Under the pieces are notes generated by a model, which saw only the letters and a program-made list of their open reading frames with translations, was not told the DNA's origin and made no database searches. Made by a program: the position numbers and the translations under genes. Shown here in pieces: positions 8,733 to 15,935 of a DNA stretch of 64,000 nt. Position 1 is the stretch's first letter, and every line of letters starts with the position of its first letter. This DNA is from RBG-13-68-16 sp050018455 (GTDB taxonomy: Bacteria; Acidobacteriota; Thermoanaerobaculia; Thermoanaerobaculales; Thermoanaerobaculaceae): contig JBEKAA010000001.1 of assembly GCA_050018455.1 (NCBI GenBank), positions 1 to 64,000 of the forward strand, read 5' to 3'.

Positions 8733-10256
8733 TCACGAGAGGTCGAACTTGACCCCTTGAGCGAGCGGCAGCTCCGCCGACCAGTTGATCGTGCAGGTCT
8801 GGCGGCGCATGTAGGCCTTCCACGCGTCCGATCCGGCTTCGCGCCCGCCGCCGGTCTCCTTCTCCCCGCCGAACGCGCCGCCGATCTCGGCGCCTGACGT
8901 GCCGATGTTCACGTTCGCGATGCCGCAGTCGGAGCCTTCGTGGGAGAGGAACCGCTCGGCGGAGAGCAGGTTCGTGGTGAAGATCGCGGACGAGAGGCCT
9001 TGCGGCACGGCGTTGTGGATCGCCATGGCCTCCTCGAGCGTCTCGATCTCGTAGACGTAGAGGATCGGAGCGAACGTCTCCTCTTCGGCGATCGCGAGGC
9101 CCTGGTGGGCCTTGACGACCGTCGGCTCCACGAAGTTGCCCGGGCCGGAGATCCTCTTGCCGCCCGTGAGGATCTCGCCGCCCTGCTCGCGGACCTTCTC
9201 GAGCGCGGTCATCATGTCGTTCACCGCCGCCTCGTTGACCAGCGGGCCCATCAACGTGGCGGGTTGCAGCGGGTTTCCGATCGGCACGGACTTGTAACCC
9301 TTCACGAGGCGTCCGACCAGCTTGTCGTATGCGCCCTTCTGAACGATCAGCCGGCGCAACGTCGTGCACCGCTGACCGGCCGTCCCGACCGCGGCGAAGA
9401 GGATTCCGCGCAGCGCGAGATCCAGGTTGGCGTCGTCCATGACGATGATGGCGTTGTTGCCGCCGAGTTCGAGGATTGAGTGGCCGAAACGGGCGGCGAC
9501 CGATTCCGATACCTTTCGCCCCTGCGCGCACGACCCGGTGAACGAGATCAGCGGCACCCGCTTGTCTTCCACGAGGCGTTGGCCGACCTCGCGGCCGCTG
9601 CCGATCACCAGGTTGAACACGCCGTCGCAACCGAACTTCGCCATGACCCGGTTGCAGATGTGCTGAACGGCCAACGCGGTCAGAGGCGTCTCGGAGGACG
9701 GCTTCCAGATCACGGTGTCGCCGCAGACGGCGGCGAGGGCGGCGTTCCACGCCCACACGGCCACCGGGAAGTTGAACGCCGTGATGACCCCGACGGGTCC
9801 GATCGGGTGCCACTGCTCGTACATCCTGTGGCGGGGCCGCTCGGAGGCGATCGTCAGCCCGTACAGCTGCCGGGAGAGGCCGACCGCGAAGTCGCACATG
9901 TCGATCATCTCCTGGACCTCACCGAGGCCCTCCGAGAGGATCTTTCCCATCTCGAGCGACACCAGCCGGCCGAGAGCATCCTTGTTGGCGCGCAGTTCGT
10001 TTCCGAGCTCGCGGACCATCTCGCCTCGCTTCGGCGCGGGCACCATCCGCCACGTGGTGAAGGCCTGCTGAGCGGTGGCGGCGACGCGCTCGTAGGCGGC
10101 TGCGTTGGCCTGGCGGACCTTCGCGATGACCTCGCCGGTCGCAGGGTCGAGCGAGGCGAGCTCGGGGCCGTGGGTGGCGGCGAGCCAGCCTCGGGCGTAG
10201 CCTGCGGGATTTACGGCCTCGAGGTTCAGGGCGCTCAGGATCTCTTTCTTTTCCAT
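8733..10256 (-). CDS. amaB: Aldehyde dehydrogenase, ALDH7A1/AmaB type (alpha-aminoadipic semialdehyde dehydrogenase-like)
   Basis: A 507-residue NAD-dependent aldehyde dehydrogenase. The catalytic cysteine is Cys297 in GQRCTTLRR and the general base is Glu263 in ELGGNN. The ITAFNFPVAVWAWN stretch, GTSGAEIGGAFGGEKETGGG and a C-terminus ending TCTINWSAELPLAQG are hallmarks of the ALDH7 (antiquitin) group, which oxidises alpha-aminoadipate semialdehyde in lysine breakdown. Length is as expected. The ATG at 10256 has GGAGG upstream, and TAGACT at 10297-10302 is a likely -10 giving a leader of about 40 bases. The promoter overlaps the end of the thioesterase gene. Ornithine aminotransferase lies 4 kb away, hinting at basic amino-acid catabolism, but the two are not in one operon. 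Confidence 0.87.
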   Translation of the reverse strand: MEKKEILSALNLEAVNPAGYARGWLAATHGPELASLDPATGEVIAKVRQANAAAYERVAATAQQAFTTWRMVPAPKRGEMVRELGNELRANKDALGRLVSLEMGKILSEGLGEVQEMIDMCDFAVGLSRQLYGLTIASERPRHRMYEQWHPIGPVGVITAFNFPVAVWAWNAALAAVCGDTVIWKPSSETPLTALAVQHICNRVMAKFGCDGVFNLVIGSGREVGQRLVEDKRVPLISFTGSCAQGRKVSESVAARFGHSILELGGNNAIIVMDDANLDLALRGILFAAVGTAGQRCTTLRRLIVQKGAYDKLVGRLVKGYKSVPIGNPLQPATLMGPLVNEAAVNDMMTALEKVREQGGEILTGGKRISGPGNFVEPTVVKAHQGLAIAEEETFAPILYVYEIETLEEAMAIHNAVPQGLSSAIFTTNLLSAERFLSHEGSDCGIANVNIGTSGAEIGGAFGGEKETGGGREAGSDAWKAYMRRQTCTINWSAELPLAQGVKFDLS

Positions 10257-10299
10257 GACGAGTCCTCCGTGATTGTTCAGTCGTTCACAAGGGCGCAGT

Positions 10300-10836
10300 C
10301 TAGAGCTTCCCGGGGCCCGGGGGAAGGGGCGCCGACCTCGGACGGGTATCCGGGTCGTCGGCGAGCACGTCGATGTCGCCGGGCCGAAGACGAAGAGCGG
10401 CCTGCAAGGCTGCGGATTTCCCGCGCGAGAGGGCTTTGAAGTTGGCCGTGGCCGACGCGACCAGGCCGCCTTCGGGCGCGAGCACCTCGCCCTCGGCGCG
10501 CACGTACGCTCCCCACGAGCTCACCGCCCAGCCCTCGACCTGGAGCGTCTCGCCGAGGCGGGCAGGGGACTTGAACCGCACGTGAAGCTCCCCGGTCACG
10601 CAAAAGGCCTTCCTCTCGACCGCACATGCCCAGGCGAGGCACTCGTCGAGGATGGCCGAGAGGAGGCCGCCGTGAAGCATGCCGGCATAGCCGGCGTGCT
10701 CCAGCCCGGGCCGGAATCGGCCGACAGCTCTCCGCCGCTTCGGATCCCACGCCCAGCGGACCTGAAGCGAACCGGGGTTTACCGTTCGCTCTCCGCACAC
10801 CGGACACGCAGGGTAGAAGGGAAAGGAACGCAGCAT
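10300..10836 (-). CDS. Hotdog-fold thioesterase (PaaI-like)
   Basis: A 178-residue single-hotdog protein. The core shows a GMLHGGLLSAILDECLAWA helix preceded by HAGYAG, the arrangement of PaaI/YigI-type acyl-CoA thioesterases in which the Asp/Glu on the helix activates water. The N-terminus carries a CPVCGE pair that could bind a metal, which is unusual in the family. The ATG at 10836 is preceded by TAGCAT with exactly six bases between, so a leaderless transcript is likely. It is divergent from dnaE. The substrate acyl group is unknown. Confidence 0.8.
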   Translation of the reverse strand: MLRSFPFYPACPVCGERTVNPGSLQVRWAWDPKRRRAVGRFRPGLEHAGYAGMLHGGLLSAILDECLAWACAVERKAFCVTGELHVRFKSPARLGETLQVEGWAVSSWGAYVRAEGEVLAPEGGLVASATANFKALSRGKSAALQAALRLRPGDIDVLADDPDTRPRSAPLPPGPGKL

Positions 10837-10842
10837 CGTCGA

Positions 10843-10848
10843 ATGCTA
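10843..10848 (-). promoter_or_regulatory. Candidate leaderless -10 box (TAGCAT) of the thioesterase gene
   Basis: Read on the minus strand, TAGCAT ends six bases before the ATG at 10836. No matching -35 was identified. Confidence 0.45.
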
Positions 10849-10917
10849 GCAAAGCCGGCCGGTTCGTCGCTCGGATGGCAAAGCGACTGGGATGCCCCAG
10901 GGTGGAGACGGAGCGGG

Positions 10918-10923
10918 TAGAAT
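10918..10923 (+). promoter_or_regulatory. Candidate -10 box (TAGAAT) of dnaE
   Basis: TAGAAT ends eight bases before the dnaE ATG at 10932, too close for a normal leader. A weak GGAG follows it. No -35 match was seen. Confidence 0.45.
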
Positions 10924-10931
10924 GCGGAGCT

Positions 10932-13900
10932 ATGCGGGAGCCGTTCGTCCATCTCCACCTCCACTCGCACTACTCGCTCCTCGATTCCGCGATCAAGCTC
11001 GACGAGCTGATGCATCAGGTTGCGCAAATCGGCATGCAGGCGGTTGCCCTCACGGACCATGGGAACCTCTTTGGGGCCTACGAGTTCTACAGCGCAGCCA
11101 GGAAAGCCGGGATCACCCCGGTGCTGGGATGCGAGGTGTACGTGGCCCCCGGTAGCCGGACGGAGCGTTCCGGCAGCCCGTTCGGGTCGAAGAAGCCTTA
11201 CCACCACCTCGTCCTCCTGGCGGAAAACCAACACGGTTGGAACAACCTCATGCAACTCGTCACGACGGCCTACATGGATGGGTTCTACCATCGACCGCGA
11301 ATCGACAAGGAGCTCCTGACCACGCATTCCAACGGCCTGATCGGGCTGTCTGCCTGTCTCTCGGGTGAGGTCGCGGCGAAGATCCTCGCCGGTGATGAGA
11401 AGGGGGCTACGCAGGCTGCGCACGAGTACCGGGAGATCCTCGGCAAGGACGGGTTCTTCCTGGAGGTCCAGGAGCACGGCGTCGCGGACGAGAGGGTGGT
11501 CCGCGAGGGGATTCTGAGAGTCTCCGAGACCACCGGCATCCCGGTTGTCGCCACCAACGATTGTCACTTCCATCGTCGCGAGGACGTCGAAGCGCACCGT
11601 GTCCTGATCGGGATCGGCCAGAACAAGACGCTCGCCGAGCTGAGTCGCGACTACGCGTACAACGACGAGTTCTACGTGAAGTCACCGGCCGAGATGCAGC
11701 GCCTCTTCGGCGACCGCCCCGGGTCGCTCGCTCTGACCAAGGAGATCGCCTCCCGGTGTCACGTGACCTTCCCGGAGGCTGGGCCCCATCTCCCCAGGTA
11801 TCCCGTGCCGGCCGGGAAGCAGCCGGAGGACTTCCTGGAGGCGCTCGCGCGCCAGGGATTGGAGCGTCGGCTGGAGGACGGCCGGGTTCGACGCATCGCG
11901 CTCGCGGAGTACCACGCCCGCCTCGACACGGAGCTCGGAATCATCCACTCCATGGGTTTCGAGGGCTACTTTCTGGTGGTATGGGATTTCATCCGCCACG
12001 CGCGGGAGCACGGCATCCCGGTCGGGCCGGGGAGGGGCAGCGCTGCCGGCTCGCTCGTGGCCTACGCGCTCCGGATCACGGACATCGATCCCCTCGAGTA
12101 CGATCTCCTGTTCGAGCGATTCCTCAACCCGGACCGGGTCTCCATGCCCGACATCGACATCGACTTCTGCCAGCGGCGGCGCAACGAGGTGATAGACCAC
12201 GTTCGGGCCATGTACGGGAGCGAGAACGTCTCGCAGATCGCGACGTTCAACATCCTCCAGGCGCGATCGTGCATCCGCGACGTGGGCCGCGTGATGGGGA
12301 TGTCGTTCGCCCAGACCGACCGGATCGCGAAGCTCGTACCCGAGGGCGTCGGCGTGACGCTCGAAGGCGCCCTGCGCGACTCGCCTCGCCTTGCCGAGGC
12401 TGCGGCAGGGGAATCGGACGTCGCGCGCCTCATCGAGATCGGGCGCCGTCTCGAGGGTCTGGCGCGCCACTGCGGGGTGCACGCCGCCGGGGTGGTGATC
12501 GCGCCGCATCCGGTTCGCGAGATCGTGCCGCTCTACCGGACTTCCAAGGACGAGGTCGTCACGCAGTTCGACAAGGACGTTATCGAGAAGCTCGGCCTCC
12601 TCAAGATGGACTTCCTCGGCCTCAAGACGCTCACCGTCATCGATGATTGCCTCAAGAGTATGGCGGCGGCCGGGGTGCCTCCACCCGATTTCGAGCGCAT
12701 GAGCTTCGACGACCCGGACGTCTACAACCTGTTCTGCGCCGGAGACACTGACGGCATCTTCCAGTTCGAGTCGTCGGGCATGCGCGACCTGCTCCGAACG
12801 GTGCAGCCGCGCAGGTTCGAGGAGATCGCCGCGCTCAACGCTCTCTTCCGGCCCGGTCCGATGCAGTGGACTGCCGAGTACGCAGACCGCAAGCACGGCC
12901 GGCAGCCGATCACCTACATCTTCCCCGAGCTCGAGGCGATCCTCGCCGAGACCTACGGGGTCATCGTTTACCAGGAACAGGTTATGCGGATCGCCGTGGA
13001 GATCGCAGGGTTCTCGATGGCCCGGGGCGATACGCTGCGCAAGGCGATGGGGAAGAAGATCAAGGAACTCATCGACGAGCAGGGCGAGCACTTCATCGCC
13101 GGCGGCGTCGCAAAAGGGCACCCGAGGGACAAGGTCGCCGCGCTCTGGCGCCAGATCGTCCCGTTCGCACAGTACGGCTTCAACAAGTCGCACTCGGTGG
13201 CGTATGCGTACGTCGCATACCAGACGGCCTTCCTCAAGGCCCACCACCCCCTTCACTTCTGGGCGGCAATGCTGTCGAGCGAGGTAGCCAACACCGACAA
13301 GCTGGCGGCCTACGTCGCGCTGCTCACCTCCACCGGCTTCAAGATTCTGGGCCCTGACATCAACGCCTCGGGGCTCCCTTTCACGGTCGAAGGAGACGCG
13401 ATCCGGGTCGGCCTGGGCGCCGTGAAGGGAGTCGGCGAGGCGGCCAGCCAGGCGATCGTCGAAGCACGGTCCAGGGCCGAAAGCTTCAAGAGCGCCGCTC
13501 ACCTCATGAGAACGGTGGGGGATCGCACGATCAACCGGAAGGTCGTGGAGTGCCTGGTGCGGGCAGGCGCATTCGACTCGCTGCACGCCGATCGCGCGGC
13601 CCTGCTCTCCGGTCTGGAAAGGCTGCTGGACCAGGCGTCTCGCCAACGTCAGGCGCTCGAGGTCGGACAGGGGTTCCTTTTCGCTTTGGACGAAGATGCG
13701 GAGGAGCCGCCGCCGCCCCCAGGCGAGCCCGCAAGGGCGGAGGACAACCTTAGAGGTGAGAGGGAGACCCTCGGCTTTTACCTCTCCGGGCATCCCCTCG
13801 ACAGGTGGGCTCGCGTGCTCAAGGAGCTTCGTGCAACGTCGGTGGGGGAGTTGTCGGCGCTGGCCGCCGGCGGAGCGGAACGCGCCGTGGTGGGCGGGCT

Positions 13901-14393
13901 GATCTCCGGTCTCAAAGTGCGTCCGATCAAGGAGGGGCGCAACCAGGGCCGACGGATGGCGTCGTTCTCCCTCGAGGACCAGACCGGGACCGTCCGCGTC
14001 GTGGCTTTCACCGACGCCTTCGATCGCTACGAACGGACCCTGACCGAAGGGGCCTGCGTGCTCGTGGCGGCCGCGCTCAGGGCCAGCGACGCCGAGCACG
14101 TCGAGCTTGGGCTCGAAGAGGCGACCCCATTGGAAGGCATCGAGGGGCGCAAGGCTGCTGCGTTGCGTGTCGAGTTGGATCTCGAACACCTTGCCGACCG
14201 CGGCGCCGTGGAGCGGCTGCACGAGCTGATCCTCCGCCACGAGGGGCGATTGCAGCTGCGCCTGCGTCTGGTGGGGCCGGCATGGAGCGCAGAGTTCGTT
14301 CCGAGCAGGGTTCTCGGAGTCAACCCCGATACCTTGATTCCCGCGATCACGACGATAATTGGCCCGGGCAAGGTCGAATATGTGTTCGACTGA
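10932..14393 (+). CDS. dnaE: DNA polymerase III alpha subunit
   Basis: A 1153-residue replicative polymerase of the DnaE1 class. The N-terminal PHP domain starts with HLHLHSHYSLLDS, followed by ALTDHGNLFGA. The palm carries the catalytic pair in PDIDIDF near residue 405, and FNKSHSVAYAYVAYQT lies further on. An OB-fold follows at about residues 990-1080 (FSLEDQTGTVRVVAF), and the tail is a tau-binding-like region. The ATG at 10932 matches the family start exactly; the open frame continues upstream but has no homology-like content and overlaps the divergent thioesterase gene. Length is normal for DnaE1. No other replisome gene is next to it. Confidence 0.96.
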   Translation: MREPFVHLHLHSHYSLLDSAIKLDELMHQVAQIGMQAVALTDHGNLFGAYEFYSAARKAGITPVLGCEVYVAPGSRTERSGSPFGSKKPYHHLVLLAENQHGWNNLMQLVTTAYMDGFYHRPRIDKELLTTHSNGLIGLSACLSGEVAAKILAGDEKGATQAAHEYREILGKDGFFLEVQEHGVADERVVREGILRVSETTGIPVVATNDCHFHRREDVEAHRVLIGIGQNKTLAELSRDYAYNDEFYVKSPAEMQRLFGDRPGSLALTKEIASRCHVTFPEAGPHLPRYPVPAGKQPEDFLEALARQGLERRLEDGRVRRIALAEYHARLDTELGIIHSMGFEGYFLVVWDFIRHAREHGIPVGPGRGSAAGSLVAYALRITDIDPLEYDLLFERFLNPDRVSMPDIDIDFCQRRRNEVIDHVRAMYGSENVSQIATFNILQARSCIRDVGRVMGMSFAQTDRIAKLVPEGVGVTLEGALRDSPRLAEAAAGESDVARLIEIGRRLEGLARHCGVHAAGVVIAPHPVREIVPLYRTSKDEVVTQFDKDVIEKLGLLKMDFLGLKTLTVIDDCLKSMAAAGVPPPDFERMSFDDPDVYNLFCAGDTDGIFQFESSGMRDLLRTVQPRRFEEIAALNALFRPGPMQWTAEYADRKHGRQPITYIFPELEAILAETYGVIVYQEQVMRIAVEIAGFSMARGDTLRKAMGKKIKELIDEQGEHFIAGGVAKGHPRDKVAALWRQIVPFAQYGFNKSHSVAYAYVAYQTAFLKAHHPLHFWAAMLSSEVANTDKLAAYVALLTSTGFKILGPDINASGLPFTVEGDAIRVGLGAVKGVGEAASQAIVEARSRAESFKSAAHLMRTVGDRTINRKVVECLVRAGAFDSLHADRAALLSGLERLLDQASRQRQALEVGQGFLFALDEDAEEPPPPPGEPARAEDNLRGERETLGFYLSGHPLDRWARVLKELRATSVGELSALAAGGAERAVVGGLISGLKVRPIKEGRNQGRRMASFSLEDQTGTVRVVAFTDAFDRYERTLTEGACVLVAAALRASDAEHVELGLEEATPLEGIEGRKAAALRVELDLEHLADRGAVERLHELILRHEGRLQLRLRLVGPAWSAEFVPSRVLGVNPDTLIPAITTIIGPGKVEYVFD

Positions 14394-14431
14394 AACGACG
14401 CCAAGCCGGGCTGCACTCCTGCCCACCGGTC

Positions 14432-14460
14432 TTGCGCGTTTGCCCGCTATCGCGTAGTCT
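14432..14460 (+). promoter_or_regulatory. Promoter of rocD (TTGCGC-17-TAGTCT)
   Basis: TTGCGC (14432-14437) and TAGTCT (14455-14460) are separated by 17 bases. This predicts a start near 14467 and a leader of about 37 bases ahead of rocD. Confidence 0.5.
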
Positions 14461-14467
14461 GAATGCC

Positions 14468-14486
14468 TCTCGCGGCATTCCCGCGA
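14468..14486 (+). promoter_or_regulatory. Hairpin in the rocD leader
   Basis: CTCGCGG and CCGCGAG form a seven-pair stem around a five-base CATTC loop, just before the GGAGG ribosome site. It could modulate translation or protect the 5' end. No known riboswitch pattern was recognised. Confidence 0.35.
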
Positions 14487-14503
14487 GGCCTCGGAGGCAA
14501 ATC

Positions 14504-15715
14504 ATGGCTACAACTGTTGCAGCGAGCGCCGACCTCATTCGGCTCGAGGAGACGTACGGTGCCCACAACTACCACCCGTTGGACGTCGTCATCGAGCGGG
14601 CGCAGGGAGTGTGGGTGTGGGACGTGGAGGGGAACAAGTACCTCGATTTCCTTGCGGCGTACTCAGCACTGAACCAGGGCCACTGCCACCCGAAGATTGT
14701 CGCCGCCCTCAAAGCTCAGGCCGACCGCGTCACGCTGACGTCTCGCGCTTTTCGCAACGATCAACTCGGTCCGCTCTGCGCCGAACTCTGCGACCTCACG
14801 GGCTACAAGCGCTTCCTCCCCATGAACAGCGGCGCCGAGGCCGTCGAGACCGCCATCAAGGCCGCCCGCAAGTGGGCCCACACGGTCAAAGGCGTCCCCG
14901 AGGATCGAGGCGAGATCCTGGTCTTCGAGGGAAATTTCCACGGGCGAACGACCACCATCGTCGGGTTCTCGTCCGACGAGCAGTACCGAAAGGGCTTCGG
15001 ACCGTTCACGCCGGGTTTCAGACTGCTGCCGTACGGTGACGCGCGGGCGGTCGAGAAAGCCATCACACCTGAGACGGTCGCCATCCTCGTCGAGCCGATC
15101 CAGGGCGAGGGCGGCATCGTGAGCCCGCCAGCGGGGTTCCTTCGAAGGATGCGTGAGGTCGCAACGGCAAACCGCGTGCTGCTGGCCGTCGACGAGATCC
15201 AGTCGGGGCTCGGCCGGACAGGGAAACTGTTCTGCTTCGAGCACGAGGGTGTCCGCCCGGATATCGTGATCATCGGGAAGGCCCTGGGCGGTGGTTGCGT
15301 GCCGATTTCCGGAATACTGGCCGACGACGAAGTGATGGGCGTCTTCCACCCGGGGGACCACGGCTCAACCTTCGGCGGCAACCCGCTCGCGTGCGCGGTC
15401 GCGCGAGCGGCGATCAAGGTGCTGCTCGGCGAGGGCCTCGTGGAGAACTCGGCGCGGCTCGGCGAGTACTTCATCGGAAAGCTTCGCGCGCTTAAGTCGA
15501 AATATATCAAAGAGGTACGAGGCATTGGTCTGTGGATCGGCGTCGAACTCACGGCCGACGCAGGAGGCGCACGACGCTTCTGCGAGGCGCTCCAGCGGCA
15601 GGGCCTGCTGTGCAAGGAGACCCACGTCAACATCATCCGCTTCGCTCCGCCGCTCGTGATCACCCGTGAGGAGATCGACTGGGCCATGGAGCGGATCGCG
15701 AAGGTATTGGCCTGA
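14504..15715 (+). CDS. rocD: Ornithine--oxo-acid aminotransferase
   Basis: A 403-residue class III PLP aminotransferase. The N-terminal wording (ETYGAHNYHPLDVVIER, then SALNQGHCHPKIV and LTLTSRAF-like LTSRAFRND) is diagnostic of ornithine aminotransferase rather than of acetylornithine or GABA enzymes. The PLP lysine is Lys259 in IIGKALGGG, and the FHGRTTT and EPIQGEGG motifs are present. The enzyme moves the delta-amino group of ornithine to 2-oxoglutarate, giving glutamate semialdehyde. The ATG at 14504 has GGAGG at 14493-14497. The gene has its own promoter and converges on the lptFG fusion. Length equals the family norm. Confidence 0.93.
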   Translation: MATTVAASADLIRLEETYGAHNYHPLDVVIERAQGVWVWDVEGNKYLDFLAAYSALNQGHCHPKIVAALKAQADRVTLTSRAFRNDQLGPLCAELCDLTGYKRFLPMNSGAEAVETAIKAARKWAHTVKGVPEDRGEILVFEGNFHGRTTTIVGFSSDEQYRKGFGPFTPGFRLLPYGDARAVEKAITPETVAILVEPIQGEGGIVSPPAGFLRRMREVATANRVLLAVDEIQSGLGRTGKLFCFEHEGVRPDIVIIGKALGGGCVPISGILADDEVMGVFHPGDHGSTFGGNPLACAVARAAIKVLLGEGLVENSARLGEYFIGKLRALKSKYIKEVRGIGLWIGVELTADAGGARRFCEALQRQGLLCKETHVNIIRFAPPLVITREEIDWAMERIAKVLA

Positions 15716-15849
15716 GGGACGGACCGGGCTTCGGGCACCGGGAAAGAAGACAACCAAACACCGCTCCGAATGGTCGTGCGGCTGAAGCATTACGCTGTCG
15801 CGCTCTCGAGACGAAGACGGTTCTGCTGGCGTCGGCGGCGAGTGGCGGA

Positions 15850-15867
15850 GTGTCGGCATGCCGACAC
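15850..15867. promoter_or_regulatory. Candidate parS site 1: perfect 16-bp palindrome
   Basis: TGTCGGCATGCCGACA at 15851-15866 is a perfect palindrome, extended to 18 bp by flanking G and C. An identical 16-mer occurs 3.1 kb away inside parB. It lies in the 220-base gap between the convergent rocD and lptFG genes. It keeps the outer TGT...ACA of classic parS, but the core differs. Confidence 0.6.
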
Positions 15868-15904
15868 AGACTGGTTCCTCGAACCGACGTTGCGCTGTGT
15901 CTCT

Positions 15905-15926
15905 GTCCGGAGCCCGGTGCCCGGAC
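15905..15926. terminator. Possible bidirectional terminator hairpin
   Basis: GTCCGG and CCGGAC form a six-pair stem around a ten-base loop between convergent rocD and lptFG. There is no T-run on either side, so termination is uncertain. Confidence 0.25.
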
Positions 15927-15935
15927 CCCCGCTTC

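Noticed and set aside
10626..10931. Upstream extension of dnaE by about 100 codons
   Set aside because: The stretch is Arg-rich, overlaps the divergent thioesterase gene, and the family start MREPFVHLHLHSH fits exactly at 10932.
11682..14426. Very long minus-strand open frame across dnaE
   Set aside because: It is the antisense shadow of a high-GC gene with rare stops; its residues show no domain and dnaE is unambiguous. Similar shadows across cusA, tolC and miaB were dismissed for the same reason.
15905..15926. Strong intrinsic terminator between rocD and lptFG
   Set aside because: A six-pair stem exists but there is no T-run on either strand, so it is kept only as a low-confidence feature.
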